The translations under genes were made by a program, and so were the position numbers. Source: Gerris lacustris (taxonomy: Eukaryota > Arthropoda > Insecta > Hemiptera > Gerridae). Taken from it: DNA of 64,000 nucleotides. The DNA is taken from NCBI GenBank assembly GCA_951217055.1, contig OX578283.1:30379427-30443426 (forward strand), in the 5' to 3' direction. Each line of letters begins with the position of its first letter. The stretch's first letter is position 1. Of this stretch, positions 11,855-22,597 are shown one piece after another. The notes beneath the pieces are model-generated. The model searched no databases. It was not told the DNA's origin and was given only the letters and a program-made list of their open reading frames with translations.

Positions 11855-12720
11855 AAATCGGTCTGATACAACTTATTCTAAATTTTCTCATTTACTAGTA
11901 CACAATTACTTTGTTCAGTGTTCTACATTGTTAGTTGTTTCGAGTTTTCGTAGTTACATTTGATCAAAATGTATCATAACTCCTCTCCAGCGGTGAATCG
12001 AACCCGACCTCTCACCCTTTGAGTATATAGCTATTTTCTCAGGAACTATAGTTTTCCCGTAAATATTACTTATACGGTTATATTCGTATTTAAATAGACT
12101 CCACTAACTGGCGCAATAGCCCGTAGAGGGCCTTGGCTTGCCAAAGGGCATATATAACTATATATCCTATGGTTAAAACGGAGTTAGTTTGTCGCTCCAT
12201 TAGCTGAATAAACCTTCGTAGAGGGCCTTGGCTTGCCAAAGGGCATATATGGTTAAAACGGAGTTAGTTTGTCGCTTCATTAGCTGTATAAACCTTACGA
12301 TTAACATACGCAACCAATTATTCATCACTTCACATAATCAACTATCTATTTATATGACGATCCTGGAAAACGCCGAGCATGGGGCTCCATACCGAAGGTG
12401 AGAATAGAACCTGGAACAGCCTACGTGAAAAGCGAAAACGTTATAGCAATAACCTACTGATGAGAGCTCCCCTTGTAAATGCTCATTTTATAACTGTTAA
12501 ATTAAAGTTGTTGGAACCATTTCAGAGAAATATTGGTTTTCCACGTTTGTTTCGAGGGTTTTTGAGGCCAGCGACCTCCAGTTTAGAGCTAAAATTAACT
12601 ACTTGGTTTTGTCTTGGGGTATAATTTTTCTGGACAGGAATACCAATTTTTTTTTATTGAAGTCGACCCTGTAGTTTAGGCTCCACGCGTCTACACATTC
12701 TACAGTAGAAAGGCAGTATT
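11855..12720. repeat. Family A repeat, copy 2, split by a family K insertion
   Basis: The left part runs from AAAAATCGGTCTGATACAAC through GCGGTGAATCGAACCCGACC and ends near ATAGACTCCACTA. The copy resumes near CATTTTATAACTGTTAAATT and runs to GGCTCCACGCGTCTACACA. Copy 1 is continuous across this point, so the 12113-12480 segment is a later insertion. The minus strand again has TAGCTATATAC and GGTTCGATTC as A/B-box-like motifs. Confidence 0.75.
12113..12480. mobile_element. Family K insertion with an internal tandem duplication
   Basis: The segment contains two tandem copies (12120-12210 and 12216-12296) marked by CGTAGAGGGCCTTGGCTTGC, CAAAGGGCATATAT, GGTTAAAACGGAGTTAGTTT and ATAAACCTT. The first copy carries about 15 extra AT-rich bases. 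A diverged relative is at 46790-47110 (CTTTGCAATCGGGCATA, GTATATAAACCTTAGA, AAGCGTGGGGCCCC). Confidence 0.65.
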
Positions 12721-12734
12721 TTTTTTAAGGAACC

Positions 12735-13165
12735 ACTATTATGGCCCCTACGAAACTTAAAACGTCAAAACCAAAAATGACTTTTTTAGGTTTCTGTAAG
12801 AAGTACGAAAAGAAATCGTATATAACGGCTCTGTCTGTGTGTCTGTCCGTCTCTCCGTTGGTGACTATCCGTTGGCTTGTTTCATTTGAACATGAAATTC
12901 GGTACACAGGTGTATCTCGGCATTTAAGAGAACTGTATACTATTTGGAGTTTTCACACTTATATTTTCAAGATGGCGGCCAATATGGTGGGCGACTAAAA
13001 AAAAGTTTTAGTCACCATGACATGTTATACATCAATTTAAAGATCTTGAAGTGTAGAAAAAGAATATGCAACTATTAAAATTTTACACTTAATAATTATA
13101 ACTTAAACGTACAGAAACCGGCGATTATCGCCATACGTACTTACGTGAAGCGCGCCTTACTTGTT
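12735..13165 (+). repeat. Family H repeat, copy 1
   Basis: Landmarks are TTAGGTTTCTGTAAGAAGTA, TATAACGGCTCTGTCTGTG, GTCCGTCTCTCCGTTGG, TGAAATTCGGTACACAGGTG, AAGATGGCGGCC, a CTTGAAGTGTAGAAAAAGA block and the end AAACCGGCGATTATCGCC...TACTTACGTGAAGCGCGCC. It aligns in opposite orientation with 22598-22935. An AATATGGTGGGCGACTAAAA block of about 50 bp is unique to this copy. Confidence 0.8.
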
Positions 13166-13300
13166 TTATACTAAAATAATATATATTTTCCTATTCTGTA
13201 TTTTTTTCTTGTAACAAATAACGTGTTAAGGGGGGAAATCAGATCACTAAGATTTACAAAAAAATATGAAAACAAGCTTGTTCTTTCTTTAATCCTCTTT

Positions 13301-13303
<3 letters not shown>

Positions 13304-13359
<56 letters not shown>
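13304..13359. repeat. Poly(T) tract of 56
   Basis: 56 uninterrupted T. Read on the minus strand it is a long A tail, but no retroposed body could be recognised beside it. Confidence 0.95.
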
Positions 13360-13361
13360 CT

Positions 13362-14600
13362 TCTTCTAAACTTAAAAGACAACACTGAAGAAAACATCGG
13401 AAATAGGCTAAGGGAAAGAGAGATGGTTACTTCTCTTCTTTTCCTTGGTTTTCTTATGTTGTTAACTCGATGGATGAGGAGGAGTAAAAAGAGGGAGAGA
13501 CAGAGAATAGTTACAAAACGTGAAAAGAAACAAAATGAAATAAAGAAAGGGGAGGGAGAAAATACAATAAAGATAGAAGATTGAGCAAGACAGAAGGAGG
13601 AAGCAAATTTGATTTTGGTTGTTTTTTTGTTAGTTTTTCTTTTCTCTTTTACAGCTTTTATCTTTTTTTTTTTTTTTTAAAAAAAAGGCGTTGGTTGCAT
13701 TTTGTAGTAAGAAGCTTTTTCGTTTTTCTTATTTCTTTTTTTTTAAGACAATGATTTTTGTTACGTTGTTAGAGAAAAAAAAAGAGGACTCTTATGCTCC
13801 CTTGACTAAGAGTTTTTCTCTGATTCTCTCACCCATCTTATTCTATTTTAGTATAAGTGATCAAAATAATATAAAATATCATTGTGGACATAAATACAAT
13901 TCAAAATAATTATAGTAATCATTTATATTCTTAAATAATTTTTGAATCGTATTCTTCTCAGCAAACCCTTTTATTTGATACCCATATCCCATATCTTGGG
14001 CTGTCAGCCATATTGGATTTAGAATGACGTTACTTAGTTAACCATGCATTCTCAACCAAACTAAACGTGTATGCAAAATTTTAATTCAATCGGTAGAGGA
14101 TAACTGCTTTAAAATTCAGTTGCAAGATTTGACGCGAACATACATACATACAAACATTGCAAGTTAAATAAAAGCTTGTAAAATTAGGTAATATGAGTAA
14201 GACAGGAATGTAATACCTGTTAATCTTTCATATCAAATCCGTTCCATCATAATTTTTGGAATTAGATAGTATGCTTAATACAGTGTAACTGCCTCACTGT
14301 TTGCTCACCTCATGAAGAGGTGGTGAGACAGCACGTAGCTTAAGCTTGAGTTAAAGGTTTTAACTGTTCAACGACAATTCAAGCTGACATCAAGATCTCC
14401 TCTGAACACGCTAATACTGTTGGCAGTTTTCAAATGTGAAAACCTATGGCACTATAAAATTATATTAGTTAAGATGTTTTTAAGAGAATGAAGAATTAAA
14501 AATTAGTATTAATAAATTAAATTAAAAGGGTGGTTTGTAGCACTAAAGAAAGTTGTTACCAACTTACCTAGTTAGAATAAATTAGTCACGTTGTGACAGT
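13362..14600. other. Purine-rich then AT-rich non-coding DNA
   Basis: 13380-13610 is strongly A+G-rich on this strand. 13980-14175 looks like an old repeat (GCAAAATTTTAATTCAATCG, ACATACATACATACAAAC). No gene. Confidence 0.5.
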
Positions 14601-14605
14601 GGATA

Positions 14606-14850
14606 ACACCGAAATATTTTATTAGAGGTGGCTATAGTAATACCGACATATTTATTAGAGGTGGTTAAAGTCAGTGTAAAACCGACATATTTGATTAAAG
14701 GTGGCTAAAGTCAGTGTAACACCGACATATTTGATTAAGAGGTGGTTATAGTCCAACTCTGCTAGTGTAATGCTGACATAATATTTGTTAAGAGATGCTT
14801 ATAATCAAACTCTATAAGTGTAACATGGACATATTCGGCTATAAATTTAA
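14606..14850 (+). repeat. Degenerate tandem repeat, unit about 50 bp
   Basis: Five units carry ACCGACATATTTGATTA, AGAGGTGG(C/T)TA, AAGTCAGTGTA and later TAGTCCAACTCTGCTAGTGT. Units 4 and 5 contain an extra CCAACTCT segment. An isolated unit lies at 15055-15110. Confidence 0.75.
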
Positions 14851-14859
14851 TAAACACCA

Positions 14860-16180
14860 GGTACTCTGATGCGCAAACAGTTCGTGATGGATATCAACGA
14901 AGCTGATTAGAGCCAGCTTTTATTTGTTTGCTTCCAAGAGGAGGGTCAAATCGAGTGATTTAAAGCAGAATACGCTGAGGACAATATAAATTAATAAAAA
15001 CGCTTGCTAACAAGGGAGAAGCCTTACACACTTTTATAACGACTGCTTAGGTTGTTATTGTCACTCTCAGTTAGTATAATGCAGACATATTTTACTAGAC
15101 ATCGCGTGGCTCTATCATTGAAGCGAGCGTAGCTAATCATGATGTTGATATTTAAAGAATATGTTTGTAATTGACAGCCGGGTAGTGGGAGAGATGGGTA
15201 TTTTCTAACTCGCCATCACATCGTCCCGGGCCATCCCATTTTAATTCATAAATGTATCACTTTGCTACACAAAAACTTCTGCATGCATCGCATTGAAATT
15301 TTACATGCCTGTTTCAATTGTGCTGTACAAGATGTATGTGAAGTTTTATTAAAATCGTTACGTTAGATCGTAAGATATCAGTAAAAACGTTGTTTTCTCT
15401 ACGTTAATCGATTAGGTCCACTTTAATAGTTTTAACGATCTTAATTAATGTATAGCGGTGTCGCTGTTGGTTTTTCTAAATGTTCGTCTAATCGAATAGG
15501 TGATGATAGAATTTTTGTGTATATAAATTATTTGTCGATAATAATATTGAATGATAAATCAATAGTTTGCACGTACCATTAAGCTATTGATTTGACTTCT
15601 ATCGTTTACTAGTTTTAATGCAATACCTTAGCCTAATAGGGATTCATTTGGAAAGGATAAACCAAACCGATGATAGCATTCCAGCATGTAACGTATTGAT
15701 TTCGTCATAAATGATAATTTGTTCTGCTGATTCGATACATGGGAAGTCGTTAAATTGAAAAGTGAGTTCAACTTTCATTACACACCTACTGATACCCCGA
15801 GTCATAAATAAAAAACTAATTACTTTTCTCAATATTTTCTCGATATCGTTTGAATCTGAGTAATTGAATGACGTATACTTGCTATTTCATTCCCCCTTTT
15901 AATTTTGGATACAATTGAAAATCTAACTATAACTAAAAATATAATTTGTAACATTTTCTAAGAATCATCTACTACAATTCTAGGATTCTACTGCCATATA
16001 CCTCGAAATTTATGTGTTGAACGTATCCTCAGCAAAAATCTGACCGTTAAAAATAAGCCAAGCTCCAGAACCCCTCCCAAAAAAAGTCAGCCTATCAAAG
16101 TAGTGATATCTAGATTGTGGTAGAGTCTGCTCTTTCATTAGTCCATAACCTCACTTCACTCCTACTTTCATAAGCAAGAC
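14860..16180. other. Non-coding DNA, nothing firm
   Basis: 15240-15400 has the layout TTGAAATTTTACATGCC ... TTATTAAAATCGTTA of an old repeat core. No coding signal elsewhere. Confidence 0.45.
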
Positions 16181-16184
16181 TGCT

Positions 16185-16690
16185 CTTTCAGTGGCGCACC
16201 CAGGATTTATTTTTGGGAGGGGCACAGATTAAAAGAAAATAAGGGGGGGAGGAGGGGATGCAATATGGGCTTAGCATAGTCACAGACAATTAACCAGTCT
16301 GGGTTTCTTTGTTCTTATATTACTTCATATCAAGGGCGGATCCAGCCATTTTTAAGGGGGCTGGACTCTCTTTTAGGGGGGTCCGGGGGTCCTCCCCCGG
16401 GAAATGTTTTATAGTTTACGTTATTTGAAAACGTATTTTTAGCCTATTCTAAGAGCATCTAAAATGATATTATATACAAATAAATTTAAGTTTTTTATGA
16501 ACGGGACATCAAGACCGGGGTATTTTATTTAAACAAAATTATATACATACTAATAATATTTTATTATTAAAAGTTGTACATTATATAATAGATTATCTGC
16601 AATTTTTAAAATCTTATTCAAAACTAGGTAGATTATCACGTGCCCCCCGTGCCCCCCCCCCCCCCCCCCCCAGGAGGAAAAAAAAAATTT
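16185..16690. mobile_element. Transposon-end-like sequences with G- and C-rich tracts
   Basis: AGTGGCGCACCCAGGATTTA (16191) and AAGGGCGGATCCAGCCATTT (16332) are two versions of the terminal motif of common animal hAT-like MITEs. The second is followed by GGGGGTCCGGGGGTCCTCCC, also typical of that group. A run of 20 C (16652-16671) closes the segment. The matching right ends were not found. Confidence 0.45.
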
Positions 16691-16769
16691 TTCCTCCCAT
16701 ATTATAAAAATTTGTCACAATTGGTACTACATGAGACGTACATGTACATAGTACATCATCAATGGACTA

Positions 16770-16985
16770 GTTGCTGCTTAAACCATTCAAATTTTATCAA
16801 AATCGGAATAGTAGAGTAGTTATTAAGATAAGGTGGTTTGCAAATATTTTGAACGACAGACATACACGAGTCCAAAAATGTTCTCTAATGTCTGAGACGG
16901 ATTTCAGCCTTGGAATTTATCATTTCGGATACAAAAAAAAAAATCGTTTTACAGAACGATTACAATTCTTTTACTTTCTCGTTTA
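16770..16985 (-). repeat. Family I repeat, partial
   Basis: The minus strand carries the family blocks TCTGTAAAACGATT, CCAAGGCTGAAATCCGTCTC and AGACATTAGAGAACATTTTT, then TCTGTCGTTC and CGATTTTGATAAAATTTGAA. Both ends are missing. Confidence 0.6.
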
Positions 16986-16989
16986 GCTC

Positions 16990-18125
16990 AAAAGCAAACA
17001 TTTTAGTTACATTACAACATTAGAGTAACAAAATTATTAATATACCAATTCTATATTTTAGTGTGGAGACTTCAAAAGCAGTTAAAATTTATAAACTCTT
17101 AAATATAGTTGTTACGGCCAATGCCGTATATTCCGTTTTAATGGAGTTATAGTAATGGAATATTAAAAACAAATGTTTGGGCCACAGATAATATCTTTGT
17201 AGTAAGTTACATCTTGCATAACTAGTTTTAATAATTGTACAAAGTACAAAGAGTAAATAATGCATGACAAAGTTTTGTGTTCTCTTGCCGTTGTAATATA
17301 GTATTGAAGTAGCTTGCTTTGATTGTAAAATAATTGGAATCAGAATTCAAATATGGCAAAATGTGTAAGATGCACTATTAACTTGTTAAAAAAAGATTAA
17401 CTTTAAATGTTACAGTACTAACATTAGCTTATTTATTAGAATTATATTCATGTCTCTGAATATATTATAAAGTTATTGAATACGGGCTTAATAACATTTA
17501 TCTGTCATTTTAATGATACCAGTACCAAATTCATAACCAAGATATTTCAGTATTACCTTTTTATTGCTATCTTTGAACAAGAATTCTTATCATCTCCTAA
17601 ACTCTTCATTTTTAACAATTGCAAGAACCTTACGAATATGAGACTAAAAATAGAAAGCGAATAAACGTTACAAGCCGGAGGATAAAACCCTACACAAAAG
17701 ATTGATACATGGCACGTCAATGCCTCTGTTAAACTGGTCCATATTCTTTCACCCAAATATGTCTTCATATTTTCTCGTTGTGGATTTATTACATTCTACG
17801 GTTTTTATTGAATATGGTTACCGTCACACTAGATCATATTTTTTGGGTGGCAAAAATGCTGCATTGATCGATTATTATTTGCTTAATCAAGTAAGTGTGT
17901 TATATATGATTTTGTTGAATAGGTATCCAATATAATCATTGGGTATATGAAAATGCATTTCATCGCTTTAGTTGCAAATTGTAAATAGGTGTAAATTTTT
18001 TAATTTAACATAATAGGCAACGTTAGAGGTAGGCAAAGTCATAAATAACTTAAATATAATATATTGTATATTTTAAGTTGCTTCGATTTAACATCATGGT
18101 GCACTACACCCCCAATATAATGCTT
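16990..18125. other. Non-coding DNA, nothing recognised
   Basis: Frames of 62-77 codons on both strands at 17476-17935 overlap each other and resemble no protein I know. Confidence 0.5.
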
Positions 18126-18129
18126 CCAG

Positions 18130-18610
18130 CAACTGAGATTTCAACGGGATTATCTGTTTTGGGTGTTTCTAAGACGATATGAGTGTTTTGTAGTAGTATT
18201 TCTGTCTGTGTCACGCATAACTCCCACAGTTTTTAAGCTAGGAAGTTAAAACTTGCTACAAACATCAGTCCTGACACGTAGTTGTGCTGCTCGAAAAATA
18301 CACATTTTCTTTTTGTTGATTCACCAAAAATTTAAAAAACAATTGGCACGAATGTACCTCTCTTTATGGCAAACAAAGCCACCAAATTTGATTTTTATAT
18401 TGACCGCCATTTTGAAGTTATCGACTTTTGAATTTTAAAACTTTGACAGTTAATAATACAAAAATATAAATACGTGTTTAACATATAGCATATCGTTGGA
18501 ACCGGTAAAAAATAAGGAACAAATATAACAAAAAACCGATGAAATTCCATTAATTAGTTTAAAAGTTATAAGCGAACATAATTATTAATTACAAAAAAGT
18601 GGGATACTTA
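18130..18610 (+). repeat. Family J repeat, copy 1
   Basis: Shared landmarks with the inverted copy at 36740-37330 are GGCACGAATGTACCTCTCTT/GGCACGACTGTACCTCTCTG, GGCAAACAAGCC-like sequence, TTGACCGCCATTTTGAAGTT, ATCAATTTTTGAAT-like sequence, AACATATAGCATATCGTTGG and AACCGGTAAAAAA. No coding potential. Confidence 0.75.
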
Positions 18611-18679
18611 AGTTTGTTTACATCTGTCAAAATACCGCCAAAATTCAAATAATTAAATAAATGTAATAAAAATAATGTA

Positions 18680-18760
18680 TAACTAGAGGGCTCTGTCCCC
18701 TACTCGCTTCGCTCGTCGAAAAGCGGACGCTGCCTTGAACCTTCCCACAATTTGACACAT
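18680..18760. repeat. Short repeat fragment containing CTCGCTTCGCTCG
   Basis: TAGAGGGCTCTGTCCCCTAC then TCGCTTCGCTCGTCGAAAAG is a GC-rich island of a type seen at many places in insect genomes. Boundaries are unclear. Confidence 0.4.
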
Positions 18761-18764
18761 TTGT

Positions 18765-19775
18765 TTGTTTACAAAACTTTTTTAATGATATAGATAGATT
18801 CTTTTTTGAAAAATGATAATGAGTAGGAGAGACCTCCTAAGTAAGGAAAAGTTTTGAGGTATATCCCGTACCCGATTTTTTATATTAAGATTTATTTTTT
18901 TATAAGCTAAAATAAAATTCACATTTTATATCCTGAATAGTTATATTTCGCTCTCTCGTTTGAGCTTCCTCAGACTCAGTATTTTAGTCGTATGAGTCAA
19001 TAAAGATTTTAATTTTTATAATAAATTTAAGCATTTTTTTGTAACATTTTTATAAAAACATGTATATTAAATACATGATATTGACTGCTTGTGAGAGACT
19101 CTTCAGAAAAGTATCTCGCAAGCGGACAATAGGAGAGATTAATTAAATTATGTATTTAATAATTTTATTATCTTAATAAAATAAAATTTAGTAATTTATG
19201 AAATATTAACTATGCAATTTTTAAAAAATGAATGCATATTTGAATTAATCCCTCATTTTGGCGCCTAGGGAGAGACTTGGAACTTTGGAATAGTCTCTTT
19301 TAAGCAATCAATAGCATGTATTTATATTTCTAAATAATTTTACAGTTTCGAAAAATGTATAGAAACAAATGTTTTATTGACAACTAAATTACATGATTGT
19401 TACGAGCCTGACGAAACCCAAATGTCGATAAAGTGACTTATTTGTAACTTTGACAACTATTTGCCCCTTTGTTAAGTTTAAGAATAGATTATTTTACTTT
19501 TTAATTCACGAAAGTCATCCATTTCTGAGTGAACATTAACAAAACAAGAGGCGAAGATGATAGGGAGCTAGAGAGAGAGAGAGGTAACTTAAAGGTTACA
19601 GTTCTAATTGAGTTTTAAAATTGTTCCAAAAGGCTTCAGGAATCAGTTCTGAACCAGTCCTCAAGGACGCATGCGCATCAAATAATTCTAAACTAGGTCC
19701 AGAAGCGTTCTCGAATTGGTTGTTGAACAAACCTATTATTTGTCCCAGTATATGTTTTGCCAATTTTTTGTATTA
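18765..19775. other. AT-rich non-coding DNA
   Basis: Nothing recognised apart from a short GAGAGAGAGAG run near 19572. Confidence 0.5.
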
Positions 19776-19777
19776 TA

Positions 19778-20188
19778 CCCCCTACACACTGGCCGACACG
19801 ACTGCCCGACACGACCGTTAGCACCGACCGTCCTTGTCGGGGCCTTGCCTACACACAACCCGACCGAACAAGCCGACCAAATAAGCCGACTCGACTACTA
19901 GTCCATTTTAGCAGCAATACTCGTGGTGCGAAGTTCTAAAAGTCACATCAAACGGAAATAAGCTGAGGTGAAGGTACAAGTCGGACAGTTGGACCCAACA
20001 ACGCTACACACACACCGACCTGACAAAAAAAAAGTGGTGGGGGGGTCGGATGGTCCAGCCAACCCGACCGGCCGACCGTCGGCCCCGACAGAATTCATGC
20101 CCCGACAGCGCTACACACCGGCCAACTGTCGGGCCCGACGGTTGTAGCCCGAACCGTCGTGCCCGACAATTGGCCAGTGTGTAGGGGG
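19778..20188. mobile_element. GC-rich MITE-like element with 17-bp perfect terminal inverted repeats
   Basis: The ends are CCCCCTACACACTGGCC and its exact reverse complement (18 bp if the flanking A/T pair is counted). The interior is far more G+C-rich than its surroundings and is built from recurrent CCGAC/GTCGG and GCCCGACA words. The terminal word CTACACAC recurs internally at about 19849, 20002 and 20111, the last as GCTACACACCGGCCAACTGT, almost a second copy of the subterminal region. No transposase frame. No target-site duplication was clear, so the superfamily is unassigned. Confidence 0.75.
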
Positions 20189-20189
20189 T

Positions 20190-20770
20190 TTTAAGCTGAC
20201 GTCTTCCACAATTCCTTTTAATTTTTCCTGAACCAAGCTTATGATTAAACTTACCTTTACCGTAATAAAACGACTTTTTTTATAAAATCCATCTCTAGTA
20301 ATCCATAAGTAGTCATCAGAATTAGAATCAGTGAATTAGTATAAGAGTTAGGACAGAGGTTAAATCTGGCTCAAATTGTTAATTATTACGTAAGGTTCAA
20401 AAAGCTTGATAAATCAAAAAGTTTTTCCTAAATTATTCTAGACTTACTACTTAGTACTTCTATTAATATCTTTGTTTATAACGTGACACTTTATCTTAAA
20501 GACAATAATATGCAGAGTGTAATTAAGAGTAACGAGGTGCATTCATCATCACCTTGCATTAAGATAAATAGTTGTTCTTTTGACTCTAATTACCTTACTA
20601 ACTTGTTTCTACTGAGATTTTGTGCAAATTATTCTTAGTGAAGATAAAATTAATTTATTAGTTATTTGTCAAAAAGTCTCATCGTTAATTGTGATTGAGA
20701 AAATAACTTTACTTTACAGTTATATAGAATTAACAAATGATTGGTTGTTTTGACTGATGATTTTGTACTT
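20190..20770. other. AT-rich non-coding DNA
   Basis: Between the GC-rich MITE and the inverted-repeat elements. Nothing recognised. Confidence 0.5.
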
Positions 20771-20772
20771 CA

Positions 20773-21059
20773 TAATTATGACTAGAGAGGTTAATAAAGA
20801 GTAACACAACAATAGTGTCACCACAATTTCATATTAAAATACACAACCCCGTTTTGACATTTTATAGGTTCTTCAGTGTTGAGTGTTAACATAGTATGAA
20901 TTAAGTCATACAGCTTGTAAAATAAGTAGTAGAGATTTTACTCTATGACTCGTCAGTGAAGACTATATAAGATGTCGAAACGCGTTTGTGTATTTTAATA
21001 TTAAATTGTGGTGACGACATTGTTGTGTTACTTTCTAGTAACCTCTCTAGTCATAATTA
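20773..21059. repeat. Inverted-repeat element with a hammerhead-like core
   Basis: Arms of about 105 bp (20773-20878 and 20954-21059) are inverted copies around a spacer of about 75 bp. They share CATAATTATGACTAGAGAGG-type ends, GTAACACAACAATG-like sequence and AATTTAATATTAAAATACAC-like sequence. The right arm has GTGAAGA, an ACTAT...ATGTC stem-like stretch and GAAACGCGTTT. The left arm has the intact CTGAAGA, but its GAAA is changed to CAAAAC. Two inverted pseudo-LTR-like copies side by side are a common arrangement for Penelope-like elements. Confidence 0.55.
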
Positions 21060-21207
21060 AGTAGTCAAGAGGTAACAGTGTTCTTCCCGTGTCTGGTCAG
21101 AGTATATTTGGTGACTCGTTTTTATAGCCTTTTCTCTACCCCAGTAATAATTAGATCATTAACAGCCTTGAAATTACATTGTAGTGACTGAAAAACTCTT
21201 AAGACTG

Positions 21208-21428
21208 AAAGGAATAACACAAATTGTCTCTCCACGTAAATCCAAACTGGTTTATTTATCAAAGCAGCTTTCAGCCTTCATAAGGCCATCATCAGTGGCG
21301 ATTGAGAAGAAAAGAGTTAAATGAAAAAATATGAAATTGATTTGTGAGATGTGAGCCTATATCATATCGGAGATCTTAAATAAACCAGTTTGGATTTACG
21401 TGGGGAGACAATGTGTGTTATTCCTTTA
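21208..21428. repeat. Second inverted-repeat element with a hammerhead-like core
   Basis: Arms of about 50 bp (21208-21258 and 21375-21428) share GGAATAACACA, TTGTCTC, CCACGTAAATCCAAACTGG and TTTATTTA in inverted orientation. Inside the left half the minus strand reads CTGATGA, T, GGCCTT-ATG-AAGGCT, GAA, AGC-T-GCT (21261-21295), again the order of a hammerhead core. A relative lies at 49560-49612. Confidence 0.55.
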
Positions 21429-21429
21429 A

Positions 21430-22340
21430 GATGAACTCCATAGACGCTCCTATACCTAACTTAAAACTGACTTTCCCACGTTCTTTATTAGTTTTATTTT
21501 AAATGGATAAAAGAATTTCTTTCAAATTAATTTCATAGTGAAAGTATTCATAAGGTTTCGGGTAAAAAGAGGTTATATTAAGAAGAGATATGACTTAAGA
21601 TATGGTAATAATCTTAGAAAGAAGAGATGGTACCTAGGGAGAGTGTCGAGGTACTCTTTTTACACAGTGATGTCTTGGTGGTACTAGCCTTAACATTTCG
21701 TACAGAGGAGGTTAGAAGGGAAGTAACTTCATATCATGTTAAGGAGGGAAGGAAATTCCAACCTATATAGGTGTATACTGTATACCTTATATACGGAGTT
21801 ATTGCAGCTAAGTAAGAAGTACGTTTATATGCAGTGACATATATATCCGCTTAGAATATAGGCATTTTCATAGCCTCCACATATAAAATAACTCTCTCTC
21901 CCCTTTCCCTATCTTTTATATGTATATTTTTTCATTTTTTCGGTAAGAATTTGTCAGTTATAACGTCAAAAAATATTTCTTTTAACCCTTCCAACGGAGT
22001 ATATGAAAAAAATGACAGGAAAAAAAAATTCTTGAATAAATTATTAGATCTGTAAATATTTTGATATATTATTATGTAAACTCATAAAAAGAGAGTTTTA
22101 TAATATAACCGAATGCTCTTACTTCTATATTAAAAAAAAAATTAAATTTCCCGTGAAATATATTATAAAATAAAATATTGTAATGAATAATAGCATTTTT
22201 GGTTTTATGGATATTCGTCGGTTAGAGATAAAAGTATTTCTCTTATATATTTTAAATAAATATTCTCTTATAAATTTTAAATGAATAAATATTTGGTCTT
22301 TGAAGAGATCAGAGCTTGTAGTATAATTGGTTTTTAGTTT
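21430..22340. other. AT-rich non-coding DNA
   Basis: No frames and no repeats shared with the window. Confidence 0.5.
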
Positions 22341-22344
22341 TCCT

Positions 22345-22420
22345 TAAATAAAATAAAACCGAACCCAAAAACTTAAGGCCCGTTGTCGAATGCTCTACCA
22401 CGGAGCTAAGAATATATAGT
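22345..22420 (-). repeat. tRNA-Cys-like SINE head or tRNA pseudogene
   Basis: On the minus strand the sequence reads TTAGCTCCGTGGTAGAGCAT, an almost perfect tRNA D-arm/A box with the CATTCGAC seen in tRNA-Cys-type molecules. About 30 nt later comes a decayed T-arm, GGGTTCGGTTTT. The anticodon stem and acceptor stem do not close, so it is not a functional tRNA gene. It is probably the 5' end of a tRNA-derived SINE. No body or tail could be delimited. Confidence 0.6.
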
Positions 22421-22597
22421 TGTCATTTTGAACCATAATTACATAATTCCTAATAAATTATAATACATATTTCATTTTAAAGAAAATTTTTTAATGAATT
22501 TAATTAGTTTATTTGTTTACATTATTTCTTTTCCATTCGATCTGAGCCGTTGAGTTGTTCAAACAGATATAAATGAGCTAAATGAAAATCTAAACAA

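Noticed and set aside
14606..14850. CRISPR-like array
   Set aside because: Units are degenerate and contiguous without unique spacers, and the genome is eukaryotic.
22345..22420. A functional tRNA-Cys gene
   Set aside because: The A box is excellent but the anticodon and acceptor stems do not form and the B box is damaged.
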